DNA from: Fusibacter ferrireducens
Lineage (GTDB): Bacteria > Bacillota > Clostridia > Peptostreptococcales > Acidaminobacteraceae
Length of the DNA: 64,000 bases
Direction of reading: 5' to 3'
Assembly: GCF_015352425.1 (NCBI RefSeq)
Contig: NZ_JADKNH010000005.1
Span: forward strand, 1 to 64,000
Position numbers and translations under genes: made by a program. This document shows, piece after piece, positions 1 through 6,469 of the stretch; within the stretch, counting starts at the first letter, position 1; each line of letters begins with the position of its first letter. Under the pieces are notes generated by a model that did no database searches, was not told where the DNA came from, and saw nothing but the letters and a program-made list of their open reading frames with translations.

Positions 1-170
1 GTTTGGAAGGGATAAGCGCTGAAGGCATCTAAGCGCGAAGCCCCCCTCAAGATGAGATTTCCCATCCTTAATGGAGTAAGATCCCATGTAGATAATATGG
101 TAATAGGCCTGAGGTGTAAGTACAGTAATGTATTCAGCTGACAGGTACTAATAGATCGAGGACTTGACCA
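1..170 (+). rRNA. rrl: 23S ribosomal RNA, 3' end (partial)
   Basis: The window opens inside the 3' domain of 23S rRNA. Recognisable pieces are the conserved stretch ending in GACAGGTACTAATAGATCGAG and the terminal GGACTTGACC. The 5' part lies outside the window. The 3' end is placed by family resemblance and could be off by a few bases. A spacer of about 195 bp (171-364) without a tRNA follows, then 5S. Confidence 0.93.
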
Positions 171-364
171 ATGACCAGTGTTTGGAACAAACACAGAAGG
201 TGGCAGGCTTTTACGAAGTAAACGCCGAGAACCCTAGTGTCCACGTGCAAACACAGTATAAGGTTTAAGACCACGCAACAAAACGGTTGATCTGATATAT
301 GCAATTTTGAATGTACAAGTGAAAACTTGACGTTTATATAGAGTACGATTGTAAATCGTACGAA

Positions 365-481
365 TCCAGTGATGATGGCGGAGGGGCTACACCTGTTCCC
401 ATACCGAACACAGAAGTAAAGTCCTCCAGCGTCGATGGTACTTGGCGGGCAGCTGCCTGGGAGAGTAGAACGTTGCTGGTT
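365..481 (+). rRNA. rrf: 5S ribosomal RNA
   Basis: A segment of about 117 nt carries the 5S hallmarks: a 5' strand TCCAGTGATGATGGCGGAGG, the CCATACCGAACACAGAAG loop-B/C region, the GTCGATGGTACTTGG helix, and a 3' strand complementary to the 5' end (CGTTGCTGG). It follows the 23S gene with no tRNA between, so this is the distal end of an rRNA operon. Confidence 0.95.
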
Positions 482-482
482 A

Positions 483-523
483 CAAAGAGATCTGATTGAA
501 TAATCAGGTCTCTTTGCTTTTTT
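483..523 (+). terminator. rRNA operon intrinsic terminator
   Basis: Long hairpin: CAAAGAGATCTGATT pairs almost perfectly with AATCAGGTCTCTTTG around a short loop and is followed by a run of six T. It lies directly after 5S and ends the rRNA transcript. Confidence 0.92.
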
Positions 524-530
524 GAAAGAT

Positions 531-757
531 CATACCTGTTACATGACGCAACGTTCTCCGCGCTTAAAGCAGCGCAAGGCTGTATTTTATATGCTCATGT
601 TCATTAGAAGCATCTATTGAAATAGTACTTCCACAAAGCGGAGTACAGGAATCCGAAAACCAATCCGCAGAGTACGCAGTACTCGAGGACTCTTGGTGTG
701 AGGGTTGCTGTACGGAGCGTATCCTTTACAACTAATGTGCATTATGCTAGAATAGTC
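531..757. other. structured, gene-free spacer downstream of the rRNA operon
   Basis: No convincing reading frame. The segment looks richer in GC than the following A/T-rich stretch and contains several short stems: GCGCT/AGCGC (about 570-585), GTACT/AGTAC (about 625-650), and GAGTAC-gca-GTACTC near 668-682. It could be a degenerate RNA element or rRNA-operon debris. No known RNA family was recognised. Confidence 0.35.
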
Positions 758-759
758 AA

Positions 760-855
760 ATCACACAAATTAGATAGAAGTGGATGAATTTATTGTGATC
801 ACATGATTAGATAGAATTAGATGAATTCAGTTTAATCACATGAATTGAGTATAGC
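760..855. repeat. imperfect tandem repeat, unit about 38 bp, 2.5 copies
   Basis: Copies start at 760, 798 and 835, each opening with ATCACA(C/T), with TTAGATAGAA and GGATGAATT/AGATGAATT following in the first two; the third is truncated. The repeat is A/T rich and non-coding, in the spacer before the MFS gene. It belongs to a set of short tandem duplications seen in several spacers of this window. Confidence 0.75.
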
Positions 856-967
856 AAGTGGCTTCAATAAAGTTGTATAGATTAAATGGAATTAAGAGAC
901 TTCTATAATAAGCACATGTACTCAATAGATTTAGAGCAAGTGGATCGGAGATGAATGAGGTAATAAA

Positions 968-2182
968 ATGTGGAGAAAACAAGGAAATGGATATAAACTT
1001 AGTTCTTTAGCAGAACATAATATACATAAGTATATTTTGTATTCAGTATTTAGCAATTTGTTAATTTTGGGGCCAATACTGACAATTTTCTTTTTGGCGA
1101 AGGGTCTCAATTTTACACAGATATTCACTATAGGTGCGGTGAATAGTCTTTTTGTTGTTTTATTTGAAGTGCCCACAGGAGCAGTAGCGGATAAGTATAG
1201 CAGAAAGTTATCCATAATAATTGGGTGCATCATGTGGATAATTTCACTTTTCATCTATATTTATGCACAGAACTTTGCTACTTTTATTATTGCTGAAATT
1301 ATATTTTCTATAGGTATGACTTTTAAATCTGGCGCTGAAATGGCTATTTTGTATGATTCTTTAAAATTGGAAGATCGAGAACATGAATTTCAAACGATTG
1401 TTGGAAAAGGTAGATCCTATTTTTTATACGCTTCTGCAATTGGATCATTAGTTGCTGGTTTTGTCTATAGTTATAATATCTATTTGCCTTTTATGATTTC
1501 AATAGGTTTCATTTTTATTTCCTTAGTAATTGCCATTTTGTTTAAAGAGCCGAAGCTACATGAGTTTAAGGTGCATAGTGAAATTAAATATACACAAGTT
1601 ATTAAAAACAGTGCTGGATTGATTCTTAATAATAGAAAGGTTTTAAATGTCGTCTTGTTTAGCACGGTTACATTTATATTTATGAGAATGGCATATTCTT
1701 TTTATCAGCCGCATATGCAAGCGTCGGGTGTGGACGTAAAGTACTTTGGACTTATCTTTTTTGCCTTTAACATTGTGGCAGGATTTTCTGCTAAGCGCAT
1801 TGACTTTTTTATTAAAAAAACAAAACCTTATTCTATGCTCAGCGTGGGTGGACTTGTTGCAATTTCATATCTATTATTGGGATTATTTCCTGTTTTAATC
1901 AGTTTTTCTTTTATATTTCTTCAGCAAATTACACGCGGACTTGGTAATCCAGTATTTAGTAAGTACATTAATAAAAATATTCCTTCTGAGTATCGGGCAA
2001 CTGTTATTTCCTTCAATAGTTTAATTGGCAATGTGGGTGTCATAATCTTGCAACCATTATTTGGGTATTTAATTGATAAATACAGTGTATTTTTAGTTGA
2101 AATGGGTATAGGAGTGTTGATGATCATATGCTTAGGGTTAATTGAAATATTTGTAAAACGAAATCAAATGAAACAGGGCTAA
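968..2182 (+). CDS. MFS transporter, drug/metabolite exporter type
   Basis: A 404-residue integral membrane protein with about 12 hydrophobic segments, the usual length for the major facilitator superfamily. The loop after TM2 reads EVPTGAVADKYSRK, matching the superfamily signature G-x3-D-R/K-x-G/S-R-R/K. Proton-coupled export of a small molecule is the family role; the substrate cannot be read from sequence. The ATG has a GAGG Shine-Dalgarno seven bases upstream. It appears monocistronic, since the next gene has its own promoter. Confidence 0.85.
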   Translation: MWRKQGNGYKLSSLAEHNIHKYILYSVFSNLLILGPILTIFFLAKGLNFTQIFTIGAVNSLFVVLFEVPTGAVADKYSRKLSIIIGCIMWIISLFIYIYAQNFATFIIAEIIFSIGMTFKSGAEMAILYDSLKLEDREHEFQTIVGKGRSYFLYASAIGSLVAGFVYSYNIYLPFMISIGFIFISLVIAILFKEPKLHEFKVHSEIKYTQVIKNSAGLILNNRKVLNVVLFSTVTFIFMRMAYSFYQPHMQASGVDVKYFGLIFFAFNIVAGFSAKRIDFFIKKTKPYSMLSVGGLVAISYLLLGLFPVLISFSFIFLQQITRGLGNPVFSKYINKNIPSEYRATVISFNSLIGNVGVIILQPLFGYLIDKYSVFLVEMGIGVLMIICLGLIEIFVKRNQMKQG

Positions 2183-2244
2183 ATGCTGAATTTTGAAGGA
2201 TTTTAAGATTCGAAATTCATTATAAAATTAGTGTTTTAAATAAT

Positions 2245-2273
2245 TTGACACTATCCAAAATTCTGTATAGAAT
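2245..2273 (+). promoter_or_regulatory. sigma-A type promoter for the GntR gene
   Basis: A perfect -35 box TTGACA (2245-2250) and a -10 box TAGAAT (2268-2273) are separated by 17 bp, about 30 bp upstream of the GntR start codon. Confidence 0.7.
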
Positions 2274-2303
2274 GAAATAGAATAGATTATCTTGGAGGAT
2301 GAA

Positions 2304-2960
2304 ATGGATCTTTTTGATCAGAAAAAAGAAAACAAATCGTTAACGTCTTTGATCTTCGAAAGAATTAGAGAAGACATCTTAAATGGTAGATATGCCCCTG
2401 GTGATAAATTGGTTGAGATAAAGTTGGCCGATGAATTGGGTGTAAGTAGAACACCAGTTAGAGAAGCTCTCAAACAGTTAGAGCTTGATGGCTTGGTAGA
2501 CAACATACCTAATAGGGGGGTAGTTGTAAAAGGCATTACTTCTGAAGATATTGATGATATTTTAACGATTAGACTGTGTATTGAAGGTTTGGTTGGTCAA
2601 TGGGCTGCTGAACGTATTGAGGATTTCGAAATTAAAGAATTACAAGAAATTTTCGATTTGATGGAATTCTACACTTCCAAAGGAGATGTTGAAAAGATAT
2701 TTGAACTCAACACGAGATTCCATGAAACGCTTTATAAAGCAACAAAAAGCAGATATTTAGAAGGCGTGTTAAAAGATTTTCAGTTGTTCATTAGACAATC
2801 CAGAAATAATTCATTAAAAGCCGAAGGCAGAATTGATTTTGCATTGGAAGAACATAGAGAGATATTAAGCGCATTAAAGAAGCACGATCAAGAGAACACA
2901 CGAAAAGCATTGACAAAACATATAAGTGCATCTAATGATAACATTAAGCATTTGATATAG
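2304..2960 (+). CDS. GntR-family transcriptional regulator, FadR/FCD subfamily
   Basis: The 218-residue protein has an N-terminal winged helix (about 10-75; ADELGVSRTPVREALKQLELDGLV is the GntR recognition helix with its conserved T-P-V-R-E-A-L) and an all-helical C-terminal FCD ligand domain (about 85-215). FCD members are usually repressors relieved by a small carboxylate. The start is placed at ATG 2304 because GGAGG lies just upstream; an upstream TTG overlaps that Shine-Dalgarno. Ligand and targets are unknown; the following NiaR-type gene has no obvious promoter of its own and may be read through. Confidence 0.88.
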   Translation: MDLFDQKKENKSLTSLIFERIREDILNGRYAPGDKLVEIKLADELGVSRTPVREALKQLELDGLVDNIPNRGVVVKGITSEDIDDILTIRLCIEGLVGQWAAERIEDFEIKELQEIFDLMEFYTSKGDVEKIFELNTRFHETLYKATKSRYLEGVLKDFQLFIRQSRNNSLKAEGRIDFALEEHREILSALKKHDQENTRKALTKHISASNDNIKHLI

Positions 2961-2975
2961 TTAAATTAATGCTAT

Positions 2976-3012
2976 AAATTAAGCCATTTCTCATTGAAAT
3001 GGCTTAATTTTA
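2976..3012 (+). terminator. intrinsic terminator after the GntR gene
   Basis: Perfect 15-bp stem AAATTAAGCCATTTC/GAAATGGCTTAATTT with a five-base loop; the 3' arm ends in a short T tract. It lies between the GntR stop and the NiaR-type gene, so it may be leaky and feed the downstream gene. Confidence 0.75.
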
Positions 3013-3036
3013 ATAAATATGCGTGGAGGGGCGGTT

Positions 3037-3555
3037 ATGTCGGAAAATAGACGAAAACTGATTATTGAAAAATTGAATTTAAATACAGAACCAATCACTG
3101 GGACAGAATTAGCTTCTTCTTTTGAAGTTTCAAGACAGGTGATTGTTCAGGATATTGCAATACTTCGCGCAGAAGGGTACAGTATTTTAGCCACATCTAA
3201 TGGCTATATAATTCCTAAAATTCATGGGCAAAATCGAATCATTAAAACATTTGTGTCTGAGCATAAAGGTTTTGAACGCATGGAGGAAGAACTTAGAATT
3301 ATTGTTGAATATGGTGGCAAAGTTATAGACGTTATCGTTGAGCATCCGGTATATGGTGAAATCGTAGGTACGCTGTTAATATCTAATATGGATGACGTTG
3401 AGAAATTTATTAAACGTGTTGAAGAAACCAACGCACAACCACTTTCATTATTAACAGATGGTGCACATGTTCATACGATAGAAGTTCCAAGTGAAAAAAT
3501 ATTTAAATTGATCAAAGCTGAGCTTTTTGAAAAAGGCTTTATAAAAGAGCAGTAA
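3037..3555 (+). CDS. niaR: NiaR-type transcriptional repressor (niacin-responsive, HTH_11 plus 3H domain)
   Basis: A 172-residue protein with an N-terminal helix-turn-helix (about 3-60, TGTELASSFEVSRQVIVQDI) followed by a 3H domain with the expected histidines (EHP and AHVHTIEVPS). This is the architecture of NiaR (formerly YrxA), which represses NAD synthesis and niacin uptake genes when niacin is abundant. The start is ATG 3037 with GGAGGGG upstream, in preference to an ATG at 3019. The only adjacent candidate target is the EIIC-like permease downstream, which carries a dyad in its promoter. Confidence 0.85.
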   Translation: MSENRRKLIIEKLNLNTEPITGTELASSFEVSRQVIVQDIAILRAEGYSILATSNGYIIPKIHGQNRIIKTFVSEHKGFERMEEELRIIVEYGGKVIDVIVEHPVYGEIVGTLLISNMDDVEKFIKRVEETNAQPLSLLTDGAHVHTIEVPSEKIFKLIKAELFEKGFIKEQ

Positions 3556-3566
3556 TTTTTTTAATA

Positions 3567-3595
3567 TTTACTGACAAGACATATGTCTTTATAAG
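3567..3595 (+). promoter_or_regulatory. promoter with embedded 14-bp dyad, candidate NiaR operator
   Basis: The -35 box TTTACT (3567-3572) and -10 box TATAAG (3590-3595) are 17 bp apart, and the spacer contains the perfect palindrome AAGACATATGTCTT (3576-3589). A dyad between the two boxes is an ideal repressor site. The gene immediately upstream encodes a NiaR-type repressor, which makes it the natural candidate. Binding is inference. Confidence 0.62.
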
Positions 3596-3667
3596 ATGAC
3601 AATACAGAGATTGATTTCTAGAGTATTGATAATAAATGATTCGATTCTAAAGGAAAAGAGGGATATG

Positions 3668-4699
3668 ATGGGGATTAGAAATTATTTGATAAAAACATTA
3701 AACGGTATGGCCTTGGGATTATTTGCGTCATTGATCATTGGATTGATTCTTAAGCAGATTGGTGATTTGGTAGGAATTCAACAGCTTGTTACATTTGGAA
3801 AAGCTGCACAGGTTATGATGGGACCAGCTATAGGGGCAGCTGTTGCATACAGCGTAGGTGCCTCACCACTTGGTATTTTTGCATCTATTGTGGCTGGGGC
3901 TATTGGTGCAGGTAGTATAAAAATAAATGAAACCAGTCAGATGATTATAAACATCGGAGAACCCATGGGTGCATTTGTATCAGGGTTAGTTGCAGCAGAG
4001 TTCTCGAAATTGATATCTGGCAAGACAAAAGTGGACATTGTTTTAGTGCCTGCGCTGACGATTGTGGTTGGAGGCATTGTGGGCATGACATTAAGTCCTG
4101 TTATAGCTTCTATAATGAAGGCGTTGGGCGCTGTTATAAATACAGCCACAGAACTCCAACCGGTGCCAATGGGAATCATTGTAGCGGTCATTATGGGGAT
4201 TGTACTAACACTTCCAATAAGTAGTGCAGCGTTGGCGATATCTCTCGGACTATCAGGTGTGGCTGCAGGCGCATCACTTGTGGGCTGTTGTTGTCAGATG
4301 ATTGGCTTTGCATGTATAAGTTACCGTGAAAACGGCATTGGTGGATTCATTGCTCAGGGTTTTGGGACGTCAATGCTGCAAGTGCCCAACATCATAAGAA
4401 ATCCAAAAGTTTGGATGCCGCCCATTATTGCCAGTGCAATATTGGGTCCTATTAGTACTGCTGTGCTTCATCTTGAAAGCAATAGTATCGGTGCAGGTAT
4501 GGGAACAAGTGGCCTTGTAGGTCAATTTGGGACTTTTGCCGCCATGAGTGAAACCACCTCCATGTCAAGTCTGTTGTTATTAATAGGCATGATGCATTTT
4601 ATATTGCCTGCAGTGATCACATTTATAATAAGTGAATGGATGAGAAAAAAGGGTTGGATCAAACTTGGCGACTTAAGCCTTGAGGGAACGCATAAATAG
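3668..4699 (+). CDS. PTS-EIIC-like membrane permease (PTS_EIIC_2 family), orphan
   Basis: A 343-residue, highly hydrophobic protein (about 8-10 membrane segments) rich in Gly, Ala and Ile, resembling the stand-alone EIIC-like family annotated in Firmicutes as PTS transporter subunit IIC. No EIIA, EIIB or HPr-like gene is nearby, so phosphotransfer is not supported. The start is ATG 3668 (or 3665) because an AGAGGG Shine-Dalgarno precedes it and the promoter would place transcription start beyond an upstream ATG at 3596. Next to niaR and behind a possible NiaR operator, it is a candidate for nicotinate or precursor uptake; this is inference. Confidence 0.7.
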   Translation: MGIRNYLIKTLNGMALGLFASLIIGLILKQIGDLVGIQQLVTFGKAAQVMMGPAIGAAVAYSVGASPLGIFASIVAGAIGAGSIKINETSQMIINIGEPMGAFVSGLVAAEFSKLISGKTKVDIVLVPALTIVVGGIVGMTLSPVIASIMKALGAVINTATELQPVPMGIIVAVIMGIVLTLPISSAALAISLGLSGVAAGASLVGCCCQMIGFACISYRENGIGGFIAQGFGTSMLQVPNIIRNPKVWMPPIIASAILGPISTAVLHLESNSIGAGMGTSGLVGQFGTFAAMSETTSMSSLLLLIGMMHFILPAVITFIISEWMRKKGWIKLGDLSLEGTHK

Positions 4700-4750
4700 C
4701 TAAATAGGCTATGGATCCCCGTGCGAAAAACAAATAGATGATAAATTTAA

Positions 4751-4795
4751 AAAAATGAGCGATGACAATATAAAATTGAAATCGCTCATTTTGAT
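4751..4795. terminator. bidirectional terminator between convergent genes
   Basis: Stem AAAAATGAGCGAT/ATCGCTCATTTT separated by about 17 bases, A-rich on one side and T-rich on the other. It serves the permease gene on the plus strand and overlaps the stop codon of the small minus-strand gene. Confidence 0.75.
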
Positions 4796-4956
4796 TTTAT
4801 TTTAAGTTCAAATCCAATACATGGATTACCAGAACTTTTAAAAACAACAACAGAGGGAATTTGTTTTGATTTAAATCCAAACTGGCGACAGCCATGAGGA
4901 TTATTGGGGTCCCAAGTCACATAATAATATTTACATTTTCTGCAGTCAATTGCCAT
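4786..4956 (-). CDS. small conserved cysteine-containing protein, function unknown
   Basis: A 56-residue soluble protein beginning MAIDCRKCKYYYVTWDPNNP. It has a CxxC pair near the N-terminus and two further Cys (HGC, NPC), suggesting one metal site. I recall very similar short proteins as widely conserved hypotheticals of clostridia, sometimes misnamed uracil-DNA glycosylase. The start is at 4956 because AAGGAG lies upstream; a longer frame to 4995 lacks such a signal. Confidence 0.75.
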   Translation of the reverse strand: MAIDCRKCKYYYVTWDPNNPHGCRQFGFKSKQIPSVVVFKSSGNPCIGFELKIKSK

Positions 4957-5145
4957 TCTACTACTCCTTGCATAACGGATTGTATTGAGAAACATAACTC
5001 TATTGTAACGGAGGATCTATTTTTTTTCAAATCAAATTCATGAATGGCGTTGAAGATCCTTTTTTCTGGATTACAAGAGTTTTTTCAACGAGACCTCCAG
5101 ATGATATTTCAAAGGAAATATGATATAATTGGAATGATTTAAAAT

Positions 5146-5952
5146 ATGGTGGTGTTTGGATTGAATAAAAATAGTAAAATCGGTGTATTTGATTCTGGAC
5201 TTGGTGGCATTTCGGTGCTTTATGAAATTCATAAGCTCATGCCAAATGAATCCATTGTTTATTTTGGAGACTCTGGAAATGCACCTTATGGGATAAAAAC
5301 TAAAGAAGAGGTCGTTGAACTTTCAAAGCGGATTTGTGATCATCTTATTGAAAAGGAAGATGTAAAGGCAATTGTCATTGCTTGCAATACAGCGACAAGT
5401 GCTGCAGTGGATATTTTGAGAGGCCAATATAATATACCAATCATAGGAATGGAACCGGCAATTAAACCGGCAATAACGGGAACAGAAGGTGTTATTGTGG
5501 TGATGGCTACGGAAATGACGCTTAAGGAAGAAAAGTTCAATAATTTGCTTTACTCCTTTGAAGAGGCGCATCGAATTATTAAAATGCCTTCACCTGAATT
5601 GGTTGACGTTGTTGAAAATCACATGGATGATATCGAATATATAAAAAAATCTATTTCAAATTACTTAGATTCAATAAGTGAGCATGTTGAAGGCATTGTT
5701 CTGGGATGTACGCATTTTATTTTTTTAAAAGATTTTATTGATGAATACTATGATCACAAGGTTGAAATCTTTGATGGCAATTTTGGGACGGCAAGTCAAC
5801 TTAGGAATGTACTTCACACATTAGAGCTCTTAAGCGATGAAACCTTTGAAGGTGAAATCAGTATTTTTAATTCGAGAGATAGTGCATTTGTTGAAAAGTC
5901 AAAAAATCTGTATCAATATTTGAGAAAGAGAGAACAAGATGGCCATAAATGA
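5146..5952 (+). CDS. murI: glutamate racemase
   Basis: A 268-residue protein interconverting L- and D-glutamate for peptidoglycan. It contains the family motifs IGVFDSGLGG (catalytic Asp, Ser), GNAPYG, CNTATSA (first catalytic Cys, about residue 80) and LGCTHF (second catalytic Cys). Length is normal. ATG 5146 and TTG 5161 are both possible starts; a GGTGGTG stretch seven bases before the TTG could be its Shine-Dalgarno. It overlaps the following small gene by 14 bases, so the two are co-translated. Confidence 0.93.
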   Translation: MVVFGLNKNSKIGVFDSGLGGISVLYEIHKLMPNESIVYFGDSGNAPYGIKTKEEVVELSKRICDHLIEKEDVKAIVIACNTATSAAVDILRGQYNIPIIGMEPAIKPAITGTEGVIVVMATEMTLKEEKFNNLLYSFEEAHRIIKMPSPELVDVVENHMDDIEYIKKSISNYLDSISEHVEGIVLGCTHFIFLKDFIDEYYDHKVEIFDGNFGTASQLRNVLHTLELLSDETFEGEISIFNSRDSAFVEKSKNLYQYLRKREQDGHK

Positions 5953-6208
5953 ACCTTCAGCTGTCGATGTTAAAATGATGGCATTAGTGAATGAAAAATT
6001 GCAATTGATTTTAGAAGAGGCTATTTTTGACGAAAAAGCTGAACAAATTTTTAGAATGCGCTACGGTATTGACTGTCAAATTCAAGTTCCTAAAAACATA
6101 TCGAAGACACTTAAAGTGCCCATGAAGAAATTACATTTGGAGATGCATCGCATTGACAATAAAGTATTTAATATTTTAAAGAAGCATGATTTGTTTGAAC
6201 AGATCTAG
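5939..6208 (+). CDS. small protein resembling sigma-factor region 4, function unknown
   Basis: An 89-residue soluble, mostly helical protein. Its middle, EQIFRMRYG followed by ISKTLKVPMKKLHLEMHRID, is reminiscent of a sigma-70 region 4 helix-turn-helix (R-x-R-Y-G, then I-x-x-x-L-x-V-P), but this is a weak visual match. It overlaps the end of murI. A 24-bp unit encoding the last residues is duplicated in tandem immediately after itself, and the duplication junction supplies the TAG stop. Confidence 0.6.
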   Translation: MAINEPSAVDVKMMALVNEKLQLILEEAIFDEKAEQIFRMRYGIDCQIQVPKNISKTLKVPMKKLHLEMHRIDNKVFNILKKHDLFEQI

Positions 6209-6230
6209 CATGATTTATTTGAGCAGATCT
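6183..6230. repeat. 24-bp tandem duplication across a stop codon
   Basis: Two adjacent 24-bp copies (6183-6206 and 6207-6230), both running AGCATGATTT to CAGATCT, differ at two positions. The first encodes the C-terminus of the small protein downstream of murI; the stop codon TAG is created at the junction. Confidence 0.9.
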
Positions 6231-6284
6231 AAATCGAACTTAGAAGATCAAATGGAGCCAATCATAACGGCTGTGGATAGAAGC

Positions 6285-6318
6285 TAATAACTAAACTAAC
6301 ATAATAACTAAACTAAAA
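6285..6318. repeat. 17-bp tandem duplication
   Basis: TAATAACTAAACTAACA followed by TAATAACTAAACTAAAA, one mismatch, in the spacer between convergent genes. The rest of the spacer (6231-6469) shows only the terminator. Confidence 0.88.
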
Positions 6319-6331
6319 TAGCAACTAAAAT

Positions 6332-6379
6332 AAAAGCACACTTAACCTATGCATGTCTCTTTAGATTAAGCGTGCTTTT
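6332..6379. terminator. bidirectional terminator between convergent transcripts
   Basis: Stem AAAGCACACTTAA/TTAAGCGTGCTTT with a loop of about 20 bases, flanked by A and T runs. It lies between the murI operon (plus) and the P-type-ATPase-like gene (minus). Confidence 0.75.
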
Positions 6380-6469
6380 GATATTTTATTCTCTATATTA
6401 ATGCTTGATCACATTTTCTCAGAGCCATCCTTAATGAACGGCTAAGTTTCTACTTTGGACACTCATCTC

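Noticed and set aside
760-871. CRISPR array
   Set aside because: Units are contiguous with no unique spacers, only 2.5 copies and imperfect. This is a simple tandem repeat.
4786-4956. Uracil-DNA glycosylase (a common database label for similar short proteins)
   Set aside because: At 56 residues the protein is far too short and has none of the glycosylase motifs.
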